This document shows positions 25,521-34,306 of a stretch of 35,763 bases of DNA, one piece after another; position 1 is the first letter of the stretch, and each line of letters begins with the position of its first letter. The position numbers and the translations under genes were made by a program. The notes below the pieces were generated by a model that was not told the origin of the DNA, did not search any database, and worked only from the letters and a program-made list of their open reading frames with translations. This stretch comes from Ferruginibacter sp. (GTDB lineage: Bacteria > Bacteroidota > Bacteroidia > Chitinophagales > Chitinophagaceae), in the NCBI GenBank assembly GCA_025963635.1, contig JAOQAK010000098.1, forward strand, positions 1 to 35,763, written 5' to 3'.

Positions 25521-26684
25521 TTAGTTTAATTGGGGATCAGGTTTTGCAAAATCAACTTCACTGAAGTCTGTCACGATATTGTATAAGGTATCACGCTCAA
25601 CCGGTCTGCGTTTTACCTGTTTGATCAAGGTTACCAGTTCCTCAGTGCTCATTGCAGGGGTTTGTTCTTCACTTCCCGCCATGCTGTAGATTTTGGTGGA
25701 ATCATCGATGGTACCATCAATATCATTTACGCCGAATGCGAGGCTCAATTGAGCATTCTCACGACCCAACATCGGCCAATATGCCTTAAGGTGAGGGAAG
25801 TTGTCGAGGTAAATTCTTGCGATGGCGTATAACCGCATGTCTTCTGTAATAGTAGACTCGGGTACATAGCTCATTTCATTATCATGATTTCTGAACTTCA
25901 ATGGAATGAATGTGTTAAATCCGCCGGTTTTATCCTGTAGCGTTCTCAATCTGCTCATATGATCAATGCGGTGCTCGTATTTTTCAATATGCCCGTATAG
26001 CATGGTGGCATTACTGTGCATTCCCAGGCTGTGTGCCACTTCATGGATTCGTAGCCAGCCGTCCGCATCTACTTTATCCGCAGATATTTGCTCCCTTATT
26101 TCCGGTGCAAAAATTTCAGCACCGCCTCCGGGTAAACTATCCAGGCCGGCATCGTGTAATCTTTTCATTCCTTCCTCCGGGGTTAATTTGGCTTTCCGGA
26201 ACATGTAATCCAGTTCAACAGCGGTAAAAGCCTTTACATGTAATGAAGGCCTGTGAACTTTTATTTTTTGCATGAGCTCGATAAAATATTCCATGTTCAT
26301 TTTAGGATGTACACCGCCCACGATATGTACTTCTGTGATCGGCTTACCATCATAGGTTTTTACAATGTCGACCATCTGGTCGATACTTAATTCCCAACCT
26401 TCTTCCTTATGGGCATACAGGCGGGAGTAAGAACAAAATTTGCAACTGAATACGCAAACGTTGGTTGGCTCGATATGAAAATTGCGGTTGAAATAAGTGG
26501 TGTTTCCGTGCATTCTTTCGCGAATAAAGTTTGCCAATGCTCCGGCAAATCCCAGGCTGGCTTTTTCAAACAGGATAATGCCTTCCTCATCAGAGATTCG
26601 CTTTTGTTGCTTCACTTTTTCAGCAATGTTTTTCAGCTCAGTATCTGCAGTGTTATTTATTAAAGTATCGATGGAAGTGTTCAT
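25521..26684 (-). CDS. mqnE: Aminofutalosine synthase
   Basis: A 387-residue radical SAM enzyme that makes aminofutalosine from SAM and 3-[(1-carboxyvinyl)oxy]benzoate, the first committed step on the futalosine route to menaquinone. The [4Fe-4S]-binding cysteines are C77, C81 and C84 in NVCVFSCKFCSYSR, followed by the family block GWELSIDQM and later VHIVGGVHPKMNMEYF and GLDSLPGGGAEIF. Length and motif order match MqnE rather than MqnC. No other mqn gene is in the window. The next upstream gene is divergent. Confidence 0.92.
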   Translation of the reverse strand: MNTSIDTLINNTADTELKNIAEKVKQQKRISDEEGIILFEKASLGFAGALANFIRERMHGNTTYFNRNFHIEPTNVCVFSCKFCSYSRLYAHKEEGWELSIDQMVDIVKTYDGKPITEVHIVGGVHPKMNMEYFIELMQKIKVHRPSLHVKAFTAVELDYMFRKAKLTPEEGMKRLHDAGLDSLPGGGAEIFAPEIREQISADKVDADGWLRIHEVAHSLGMHSNATMLYGHIEKYEHRIDHMSRLRTLQDKTGGFNTFIPLKFRNHDNEMSYVPESTITEDMRLYAIARIYLDNFPHLKAYWPMLGRENAQLSLAFGVNDIDGTIDDSTKIYSMAGSEEQTPAMSTEELVTLIKQVKRRPVERDTLYNIVTDFSEVDFAKPDPQLN

Positions 26685-26878
26685 TCGCTTTTTTGTACGA
26701 AGTTACTACAGGCAGGCGTTTAAAACAAAAGGGTGGATGGATTGCCCGCTGCATTTAATGGCAATTGATCAAACTCATTGAAGTGTATGATTTAAATCTG
26801 GTTTTCTCTTATTCGCTGACATATTTTCTTTGAATAAGCCGGTGAGTAGTGTACACGGGAGAGTTATATCATATTATT

Positions 26879-26950
26879 AAAAAAAAGCGACCCTGCTGAT
26901 TTCGTTTACAGCAGGCATGTGCCGCCGTCTAATAATACTATGGTGCCCGC
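26879..26950 (-). other. Minus-strand hairpin with T run and possible SDR-gene remnant
   Basis: In the 318-base divergent gap (26685-27002) a 7-bp hairpin CCTGCTG/CAGCAGG (26892-26915) is followed on the minus strand by eight T (26886 down to 26879), resembling a terminator. Immediately upstream on that strand, 26950-26906 reads AGTIVLLDGGTCLL and a stop, like the tail of a short-chain dehydrogenase. A broken end of a lost gene is possible. The match is short and could be chance. Confidence 0.3.
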
Positions 26951-27002
26951 TCATTAAATGAATAATTGTATATCTTTCAATTTCTAAATAATTTATTTGC
27001 TT

Positions 27003-28292
27003 ATGCAACGATTCCAGGGACTTATAGGAGTAGCATTAATATTGGGCATAGCCTGGTTAGTATCGAACAATAAAAAAAAGATCAATTACCGGCTGGTGGG
27101 AAGTGGTATTTTATTACAGATTACCATCGCCTTACTCATATTGAAAGTGCCGATTGTAAAATCATTTTTTCAAAAGATAGGAAGTATCATTACTCATATT
27201 GAAGCCTTTGCCAAAGAGGGAGCTTCATTTGTGTATGGTGGATTGATGGCAGATAATCATGCAGGCGGGTCTGTTCCTTATAGCACGCCCGGTGTATTTA
27301 TTTTTGGATTTAGTGTATTGGCCACCATCATTTTGGTATGTGTGCTGGTTGCCATTTTTTATCATTTTGGGCTAATGCAAAGAATAGTGTCCCTGGTAGC
27401 AAGAGCAATGAACTGGGTAATGCGGGTAAGCGGTGCTGAAGCCCTAAGCAATGTGGCGAGCGCTTTTGTAGGGCAGGTAGAAGCACAGGTAATGATCAGG
27501 CCATATTTAAAGGGAATGACAATGAGTGAATTGCTCGCAAGTATGAGTGGCAGCCTTGCTTGCATTGCCGGTGGTATATTGGTAGTATATGTGAGCTTTG
27601 GTGCAAGGGCAGAATACCTGCTGGCAGCGAGCTTAATGGCAGCGCCTGCCGCATTGGTGATCTCAAAAATTGTGTGGCCCGAAACCGAAGAAAGTGAAAC
27701 CATGGGCAAGGTGAAGTTAGAAGTTAAAACACCTTATACGAATGTGATCGATGCCGTAACGCACGGTGCCGGAGATGGGATGAAAATTTCGATGAATGTA
27801 ATTGCCATGCTGATCGGTTTTTTGGGATTGATCGCATTAATCAATTTTTTGCTGATGAAAGTTGGCATCCTGTTGCACCTTGATTTTAGTTTAACGCTAG
27901 ATTGGATATTCGGTAAGATTTTTTCACCGATGGCATGGGCAATGGGAGTACCTTCTGCCGATGTCTCCAATGTGGCTACCATGCTGGGAAAAAAACTCAC
28001 TATCAATGAGTTTGTGGCCTTTAGTGATCTCACCCAAACCATGGTGCCCAACCAGGCTGGTGAACTGGTAAAAGGATATCAAAACATTATTTCGGATAAG
28101 GCATTGCTTATTGTAAGTTTTGCTATATGCGGGTTTGCCAATTTCAGTTCTGTCGGGATGCAGATCGGGGGCATCGGGGCGCTTGTACCCGAAAGAAGAG
28201 GCGATCTTGCCAAACTTGGTATGAGGGCATTGCTTTGTGGTACATTGGCATCTTATTTATCGGCTACCATTGCGGGGATATTGATGGGGTAG
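27003..28292 (+). CDS. NupC-family concentrative nucleoside transporter
   Basis: A 429-residue inner-membrane transporter of the CNT family, which imports nucleosides with H+ or Na+. It has about 10 hydrophobic helices. Signature stretches include AMNWVMRVSGAEALSNVASAFVGQVEAQVMIRPYLKGMTMSELLASMSGSL (the first hairpin region; read as pieces), VYVSFGA, and near the end AICGFANFSSVGMQIGGIGAL. These match NupC closely. The ATG at 27003 is preferred to an in-frame TTG two codons upstream. Substrate range is not readable. Confidence 0.92.
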   Translation: MQRFQGLIGVALILGIAWLVSNNKKKINYRLVGSGILLQITIALLILKVPIVKSFFQKIGSIITHIEAFAKEGASFVYGGLMADNHAGGSVPYSTPGVFIFGFSVLATIILVCVLVAIFYHFGLMQRIVSLVARAMNWVMRVSGAEALSNVASAFVGQVEAQVMIRPYLKGMTMSELLASMSGSLACIAGGILVVYVSFGARAEYLLAASLMAAPAALVISKIVWPETEESETMGKVKLEVKTPYTNVIDAVTHGAGDGMKISMNVIAMLIGFLGLIALINFLLMKVGILLHLDFSLTLDWIFGKIFSPMAWAMGVPSADVSNVATMLGKKLTINEFVAFSDLTQTMVPNQAGELVKGYQNIISDKALLIVSFAICGFANFSSVGMQIGGIGALVPERRGDLAKLGMRALLCGTLASYLSATIAGILMG

Positions 28293-28522
28293 TGACGGGG
28301 GGATAATTGGATGAAGGTTGAAAAAGTAAATAAAGTAAGTAAAAAACGCTGCAAACACCGTGAGCCGCTGTTGTGTCGCTGAGCAAAGCGAAGCTTCCTC
28401 CATAAAAGCAGATCCGGTGCGGTTGTTGTTGGTCGGCTGACGCAACAACGGGCCGCTAAAATGATAAAAAAATTAATTGCATTCAATGGGAAGCCAAAAA
28501 ATGTTGTTCGTTACAAAAGTTT

Positions 28523-29365
28523 TTAAAACAAACTCAGCTGCATAGGTCTTAATACCACCGCATGGTTGATTACCGGCGTTTGCGCAGTTACCACTACATA
28601 GGGTTGAATAGCGTATACTGCCGATTGTTCGTATCGGGAAGCTACAATGATCTTTGTTCCGTTGGCATGATCATCAAAAAGCTGTTGAACTTTTTGCGGA
28701 TCATTGTTATCTTTTGATAGATGGGAGAGCAGCAGGTGCGTCATAAATGGTGGCCTGTGTGTAGTGAAAATTTCCAACGCCTGCCTGTTTGACAGATGCC
28801 CCATGCCACCCCTTATCCGGTTTTTTAAAAACCGGGGGTATCTGCCGTTTTCAAGCAACTCTTCATCATAATTTGCCTCAAGAAAGGCAGCGTGGCATTG
28901 GCCGAAGTATTTTACCAGCCGCTCACAGGGAGCACCAATATCTGTAAATACGCCAATGGTGATATGATTGCAGGTGATGATAAAGCTATGAGGATCCGCA
29001 GCATCATGGTATTTTGGGAAAGCAGTTATCGAAAGGGCACCGATATCAACTGTTTTGTAAGGACTAAATTCACAGACCAGCTCTTTCTTAAGATGAAGGT
29101 TGCAGTTTACGGAAGTATGACTGGTGATATAAACCGGTATTCCGTATTTTCCCGCAATGCCTGCGAGCCCCCGTATATGGTCTGTATGTTCGTGGGAAAT
29201 AAAAATTGCCTTCACCCTGCTCATCTGCAGGCCGAGCAGGCGCATGCGCTTCTCCGTTTCCCGGCAGGAGAGGCCTGCATCCACGAGCACTGCTTCGGTA
29301 TCGTTGCCGATATAATAACAATTTCCGTTGCTGCCCGAATTAAGTGAAGTAATAAATAATGACAT
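28523..29365 (-). CDS. YycJ/WalJ-like metallo-beta-lactamase-fold hydrolase
   Basis: A 280-residue MBL-fold protein. The HxHxDH motif is HEHTDH (H58, H60, D62, H63), the N-terminus has SLNSGSNGNCYYI, and later FTDIGAPCERLVKYFGQCHAAFLEANYDEELL and GHLSNRQALEIF match the YycJ/WalJ family, thought to be DNA exo/endonuclease-like. The frame extends upstream to 29461, but the family N-terminus begins at ATG 29365. The 230-base gap between this gene and nupC contains only a weak 7-bp hairpin (28422-28449). Confidence 0.88.
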   Translation of the reverse strand: MSLFITSLNSGSNGNCYYIGNDTEAVLVDAGLSCRETEKRMRLLGLQMSRVKAIFISHEHTDHIRGLAGIAGKYGIPVYITSHTSVNCNLHLKKELVCEFSPYKTVDIGALSITAFPKYHDAADPHSFIITCNHITIGVFTDIGAPCERLVKYFGQCHAAFLEANYDEELLENGRYPRFLKNRIRGGMGHLSNRQALEIFTTHRPPFMTHLLLSHLSKDNNDPQKVQQLFDDHANGTKIIVASRYEQSAVYAIQPYVVVTAQTPVINHAVVLRPMQLSLF

Positions 29366-29608
29366 CTCAACAAAGATAACTTTCATCTCATTAATCCGTA
29401 TCAACTGATCGCTGTTAGTGAAAACATGTCGTACAGATGTTGATGGAACCATCAGCTGCAAAGGATGGCATGATTATCGAAATTTAATGAAGGTGGCTTT
29501 AAACACACTGCAAATCACCCCTTTTCTCAATCAATTTCTCTAATCTTGAAGATTGCCACGGTGATTCAAAAGTCTACCAATAAATAATAATAACCAAAAT
29601 CGAAAAAC

Positions 29609-30067
29609 ATGAACGAAACAGAACGCATCACTGAATTGTTTGAAGATATCTACGACGGAGATTCCTGGATTGGCGTAAGCCTGGTGGAGACACTGCAAAA
29701 CATTTCAGCTGAAAAAGCAGCAAAGAAAGTAGCACTCCAATGGAATACCATATGGGAAATTGTGAATCATGTTATCAGTTGGCGAGACAATGTATTGCAA
29801 CGGGTAAAAGGAATGATCACGCAATCGCCGGCGGATAATTATTTTACCCCGGTAAAGGACCAGTCGGAAAAAGCCTGGCAAGATACCCTCTCGGCATTAA
29901 AAAATTCTCAACAACAGTGGATAACTTTCCTACAAAAAATGCCCGGGGAAGATCTCGAAAAAATTTACAAAAATAACAATGCATCGTATTATAAGAACAT
30001 ACATGGTATTCTCCAGCACGATGCATACCATTTAGGGCAAATCGTTTTACTGGCAAAAACGCAATAA
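29609..30067 (+). CDS. DinB-like/DfsB metal-dependent protein
   Basis: A 152-residue four-helix protein of the DinB superfamily. The likely metal-binding His triad is H54 (IVNHVISWR), H137 and H141 (LQHDAYHLGQIVLL). Related proteins are thiol-dependent transferases or uncharacterised stress proteins. The ATG at 29609 follows an A-rich leader typical for the group. It is convergent with the AHSA1-like gene, with 37 bases between stops. Confidence 0.85.
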   Translation: MNETERITELFEDIYDGDSWIGVSLVETLQNISAEKAAKKVALQWNTIWEIVNHVISWRDNVLQRVKGMITQSPADNYFTPVKDQSEKAWQDTLSALKNSQQQWITFLQKMPGEDLEKIYKNNNASYYKNIHGILQHDAYHLGQIVLLAKTQ

Positions 30068-30104
30068 GCTCTCGGTGAGAAGCTCAGGAAAACAATGGTA
30101 ATTT

Positions 30105-30551
30105 TTACCTGGAAAGCGCAGCAACTCTTTCCAGCAGGGCTTTCATATCGTTCAATACTTTTCTCCAGTTTTCTTCGGTATGTTCCGCAACTTTTTCATC
30201 CCGTATATTTTCCTGGGTTACCGTTAGCATGGTGTCACCTTCGTTCTCGAATAATTCGTAGGTGATGGTAAAATAATTTTCCGGGCGATCTTCCAGGCCC
30301 GACATCGAGCTCCAGTAGCTGTACCTGAAAAGTTTAGGCGCTTCTGCTACAAGGATGGTCCCTTTATCTTCATAAGATTTCCCTTCCCATTCACCCTTAA
30401 AAATAATTGGACTTCCCTCTTTCCAGTCTGAGATGGCATTGGTACCGAAAAAATACTGTTTTATTATTTCAGGAGTGGTTAAAGCATCCCAAACTTGTTC
30501 AGCAGTTGCATGAATGGTGATGGTGGCTTTGGCAGTGTTATTATTTTTCAT
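30105..30551 (-). CDS. SRPBCC/AHSA1-domain protein
   Basis: A 148-residue protein of the START-like SRPBCC fold. It begins ATITIHATAEQVWDALTTPEIIKQYFFGT and continues with WKEGSPIIFKGEWEGKSYEDKGTIL, the typical Aha1-C-like pattern; the C-terminal helix is NWRKVLNDMKALLERV. Such proteins bind hydrophobic ligands in a cavity; no specific ligand can be assigned. The 219-base gap to the next gene holds overlapping small hairpins (about 30623-30656) but no gene. Confidence 0.88.
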   Translation of the reverse strand: MKNNNTAKATITIHATAEQVWDALTTPEIIKQYFFGTNAISDWKEGSPIIFKGEWEGKSYEDKGTILVAEAPKLFRYSYWSSMSGLEDRPENYFTITYELFENEGDTMLTVTQENIRDEKVAEHTEENWRKVLNDMKALLERVAALSR

Positions 30552-30770
30552 CGGTTCACTTTATAATTGTTATTGATAAGATTGTGCCAAAAACAAAAGT
30601 ATCTACTTTGGTGAAAATAAGCGGAAACAGCAACGGAAGTTTGTTTCCACAAACTTAGCAAGGGCTGGGTAAATCGGTACTCATCGGATGGGCCCGATAG
30701 AGCACGCCGGGGAGAAAATAGCGGAGTTAGAAATAAATCTTATAAAAGAAGTTAGCGTGGGATTTCCCGG

Positions 30771-33257
30771 TTATTTTAATAGTTTTTCCGATACCGGAAA
30801 GGAGATGTTTAAACTACAACCTTTCCCGGGCTGTGATACAAAGCCGGCCACTCCATTAAATGCAGTCGCCCTGCTTTTGATATTGTTGAGGCCAATGCCA
30901 TCACGGTGCTTACCTGTATCAAAACCCACCCCATTATCGGAAATACCAAGCAGTATGTTTTTTTTATTTTGTAAAACGGTAATGATCACTTCGGTTCCCT
31001 TTGAATGCTTTATGATATTGTTCAATTGTTCCTGGACAATTCTGAAAACATTTACTTTAAATTTTTCGTTCACACCGGCTTCTTTAAATCCCTTTATTGA
31101 ACAATGGATTTTAACCGGGTTTACCTCCATCATATCATGTATCACCGTCTTAATAGCATCCACGAGTCCGAGCTCTTTCACAATATCGCTGGTAAGGCCT
31201 TTTGTTAAGATCCTTATCTCCTCAATGGCCATCAATGTATATTCAGAAGAACGGCTTAAGTACATTTCTTTGTTCTCGCCGCCACGTTTTGCGAGTTCAA
31301 GATACAGTCTCGAAGCGCCGAGCAACTGGTTGATATTATCATGCAGTTCTTTCCCGATATCTGATCTTTCTGTTTCCCTGGCTTCTTCACTGGCGGCTGC
31401 AATTTGTTGTTTCTTTAATTTTATCTCCTGCTCTAGCCTCTCTTCCAACACCACTTGTTTGCTGATATCATGCATGGATATAATCATGCGGCATGCCTGT
31501 CCTGCCTCACTTCGTTGAATGATAGCATGGCTTAAAATATTGGCTACAGAATTATCAGCCCGGATAAAACGATAGTTATATTTCCATTCTGTCTCTTCGG
31601 ATGCAATCATCCTTGCATAATCATTTAACACCGATTCCCTGTCCTCAGGGTGAATATGCATGATCCAATCCCGCGCCGGGGTCATCTTGTTGTTTATTTT
31701 ATAACCAAACTCTTTTTCAAACGACAGGCTTAACTGGATTTCATCATTTATCAAATCCACATCATACAATACATCAGCCGAAGAATTGAAAATGAGCCTG
31801 AAGTTTTCTTCGTATTCTGTAAGCAGTTTTACTTTAACGGCAATTTCCTGTTCGAGCTTCTCTTCGAGTTCGTTCTGGCGGCTGAGATCATGTATTAGTC
31901 CCACCATGCGGTGTGCCGTTCCATCCTCTTCCCTCACAATACTTGCCTTTCCAATTACCCGGGCAACCGATCCATCGGCCCTGGTAAAGCGGAAAGCCTG
32001 TTCCCAAATGGCAGCGGAGGAACCGATGGCATCCGCGAAGCTTTTTTCAACAATCGCTTTATCTTCGGGATGTACATGATTGATCCAGTCAAAGGCGGCC
32101 TTTTTATTTACTTTATATCCAAACAATTCTTCAAACCCTTCTCCCAGGATAAATTCGTTGGTTAATATATTCCAATCCCAGATACCGTCGAAGGAAAGTT
32201 TTGCAGCCATTTGAAACAAATCCGTCTGGTCCTTCCTAAGCGTATATTGTTCTGACAGTTTATTTTCCAGTTCGTGCAATTTGCTGATATCCTGGATATT
32301 GCCGATCAGCCGGATCGCAATACCTTTTTCATCTCTTACAATGCCGGCCCGCCCGATAACATTTGCTGCCGAGCCATCGTTGCGCCTGAATAAGAAGGAA
32401 TCATTCCATATCTTCTTATTGGATTTAATTATTTGCCATAATTTTTTTTCAACCGCCACACGTTCTCCTGGAAAAAGTTTGTCTGTAAAGTCGGCAAAAT
32501 TCACCGTGTTGTCAGTCACTTCGTATCCAAATACTTCTTTAACACTATCGCCCACGTATATCCGGTCGGAAGCCAGGTGCCAATCCCACATTACGTCGTA
32601 AGATGTTTTGGCAATGTATTTTATCCAATCATTATTTTCGGCCAGCCGCACATCTGCTTTTATTTGTGCGATCTCTATGTTACTGGAGACAATCTTTTCT
32701 TTTTCTGTGTCAATAACTACCTGCCGTAATTTTGCAATACTGATATTATCAGCAACAATTTTTTTATTCTCAATATCAATAACGATCTGGTCTGATTTTG
32801 CAATGCTGATATTTTTAGCAACTATTTGTTCTTTTTTCGCATCGATGTTTTTTTGTTCAAGGATGCTTTGGCTTCTGTCTGTGATGGTAGTAATCGCCTT
32901 TTTAATACCGTCATCATCCATAAATACTGCAGAAGTGATTTCGCAGGGGAATGATTTGCCATTTTTTTTTATCCCTGTTATCAACGCTTTGGACTCACCT
33001 TCGGCGGTTCTTTCTTTCAGCATTCTTTTGAAACTACTTTCCTTGATATCGAAAATGTCTGAACGGGTTTTGGTTAGCAAGTCTCGTTTTCCAAAACCAA
33101 AAATTTTGCAGGCAGCATTGTTAGCAAGGATGATTTTGCCGGTTTTGGCTATAGTGATGATGCTTGCCTGTGAAGAGTTATCAAAGGCAAGATGATGAAG
33201 CTTGTCGACCTGTACGTTTGCTTTGTTTTTTGATACAGGTATGGATGGTTTAAGCAA
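30771..33257 (-). CDS. Multi-PAS sensor histidine kinase (NarL/LiaS type)
   Basis: An 828-residue cytoplasmic sensor kinase with no membrane segment. Domains: PAS (about 22-132), a linker with three 22-residue repeats (143-208), three PAS domains of the PAS_3 type (about 214-326, 350-460, 485-600), a HisKA_3 dimerisation domain with phospho-acceptor His639 in KELHDN, and an HATPase domain (about 735-822) with N-box Asn746/747, G1 DNGVGFD (774-780) and G2 GIGLNNI (787-793). This kinase class normally phosphorylates a NarL/LuxR-type response regulator; none is in the window. The first in-frame ATG is at residue 79, inside PAS1, so TTG 33257 is the best start, with uncertainty. The signal is unknown. 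Confidence 0.9.
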   Translation of the reverse strand: MLKPSIPVSKNKANVQVDKLHHLAFDNSSQASIITIAKTGKIILANNAACKIFGFGKRDLLTKTRSDIFDIKESSFKRMLKERTAEGESKALITGIKKNGKSFPCEITSAVFMDDDGIKKAITTITDRSQSILEQKNIDAKKEQIVAKNISIAKSDQIVIDIENKKIVADNISIAKLRQVVIDTEKEKIVSSNIEIAQIKADVRLAENNDWIKYIAKTSYDVMWDWHLASDRIYVGDSVKEVFGYEVTDNTVNFADFTDKLFPGERVAVEKKLWQIIKSNKKIWNDSFLFRRNDGSAANVIGRAGIVRDEKGIAIRLIGNIQDISKLHELENKLSEQYTLRKDQTDLFQMAAKLSFDGIWDWNILTNEFILGEGFEELFGYKVNKKAAFDWINHVHPEDKAIVEKSFADAIGSSAAIWEQAFRFTRADGSVARVIGKASIVREEDGTAHRMVGLIHDLSRQNELEEKLEQEIAVKVKLLTEYEENFRLIFNSSADVLYDVDLINDEIQLSLSFEKEFGYKINNKMTPARDWIMHIHPEDRESVLNDYARMIASEETEWKYNYRFIRADNSVANILSHAIIQRSEAGQACRMIISMHDISKQVVLEERLEQEIKLKKQQIAAASEEARETERSDIGKELHDNINQLLGASRLYLELAKRGGENKEMYLSRSSEYTLMAIEEIRILTKGLTSDIVKELGLVDAIKTVIHDMMEVNPVKIHCSIKGFKEAGVNEKFKVNVFRIVQEQLNNIIKHSKGTEVIITVLQNKKNILLGISDNGVGFDTGKHRDGIGLNNIKSRATAFNGVAGFVSQPGKGCSLNISFPVSEKLLK

Positions 33258-33738
33258 GATATTATCAGGGATTTTTATTCATTAAGGTGCTGGTTCATCA
33301 CTAAGGTAATTATAATTATGCAATAATAGATAGGGGGTCTGGGGGAATTCATTCGATGGGTGCCAGAATCGCAAAACAAAAATCCTGCTTGGCATGCACC
33401 TGCTGCCACTTGGTGAGCATGATACCGTTGCCAAACTGTTCCAATTTTTCTTCCTGGCAAACCCATCAAATTTTATTAAGAACGTTGGGTTCACCGGGGC
33501 CACGTAATACGCGGCAAAGCGACACAGGGTCGGGGTAGTCATGCTGTATGATCAAAAAACACAATGCGTTTAGAGAAGCAAATGCCTCATTGGAAGTGTC
33601 TTCAGGCGCAAAATGGCCTATCGCACCAACAAGGAAGCTGAGTTTAACATTGCGTGAAGCTGCCGTGGAAGGTCGAAACCTTGCAGCAGCCTCTTGCGAT
33701 GCTTCTGCTTGTTTTTAAATCGTCGCCACAACGCACGC
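33258..33738. other. Gap upstream of the first kinase
   Basis: About 480 bases with no recognised gene. A small plus-strand open frame at 33548-33718 (56 codons, MIKKHNAFREANASLEV...) has a coding-like look but no recognisable family and no clear promoter. The stretch just before the tandem repeat carries CCTTGCAGCAGC (33679-33690), which is inverted relative to the repeat units. Confidence 0.5.
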
Positions 33739-33902
33739 GGTATTTCCGTGGCTTGCTGAAACCCTGCTGCAACCTGCAGGAGGATTGCTTGCGCTGCTGA
33801 AAACCTGCTGCAAGCCGCGGGACCATTCCGTGCGCTGCTGAAAACCTGCTGCAAGCTGCGGGACCATTCCGTGCGTTGCTGAAAACCTGCTGCAAGCTGC
33901 CG
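33739..33902. repeat. Four-copy 41-bp tandem repeat (minisatellite)
   Basis: Four head-to-tail units of exactly 41 bases: 33739-33779, 33780-33820, 33821-33861 and 33862-33902. The last two are nearly identical; each holds GCTGAAAACCTGCTGCAAG or a close variant and GACCATTCCGTGCG-like sequence. 41 is not a multiple of three, so the repeat does not encode one peptide repeat, although minus-strand frames stay open because it lacks stops. The flank 33903-34080 has no recognised gene. Confidence 0.85.
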
Positions 33903-34080
33903 GACATTTTCAGCCCTCATCCGGAACCACGAAACTGCATGGGGCCTTTTAGGTCACTGACTAAGTTTCCGGGGCTGGTCTATGTCGTGATTGACGTTGA
34001 TATGCGGGACCCGCCGTTTATTCGGCTGATAGGATTCCCTGTAAGCAAACCTCCTTCAAATACGATGTTTGCCTGCAAGA

Positions 34081-34284
34081 TTAGTCATGGCGATATTTAA
34101 AATAGCATACAACATAATGAACCGTATACCCCGTACAGAGTAATGCAAAAATTATACGCATAAACAGCTGAAAATCATCTTTAGAAGGGGCATCTTCAAC
34201 AAACGCGTAGATACTTAACGCAACTAAAATAATGCCTGCTATCGATTTAAATAAATAGCCTTGTTTTTTTAAGGGTTTCAGCAT
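34081..34284 (-). CDS. Small two-helix membrane protein
   Basis: A 67-residue protein with two hydrophobic segments, about 11-28 (LFKSIAGIILVALSIYAF) and 39-61 (MRIIFALLCTGYTVHYVVCYF), and short basic ends. No family recognised. The frame continues upstream to 34584 inside the kinase gene, but ATG 34284 starts 22 bases after the kinase stop and gives a sensible membrane protein. Cotranscription with the kinase suggests a small partner or unrelated passenger; both are guesses. Confidence 0.65.
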   Translation of the reverse strand: MLKPLKKQGYLFKSIAGIILVALSIYAFVEDAPSKDDFQLFMRIIFALLCTGYTVHYVVCYFKYRHD

Positions 34285-34306
34285 AGAGGGTAGAAAATTT
34301 GGAGCC

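Noticed and set aside
29366..29461. Longer start for the YycJ-like protein
   Set aside because: The family N-terminus begins at the Met at 29365; the upstream 32 residues look like untranslated leader.
33739..33902. CRISPR array
   Set aside because: The units are contiguous tandem repeats with no unique spacers, and no cas gene is in the window.
33618..33920. Minus-strand open frames of about 90-100 codons across the 41-bp repeat
   Set aside because: Two overlapping frames are open only because the repeat lacks stops; the 41-bp period shifts frame each unit, and there is no recognisable domain or start signal.
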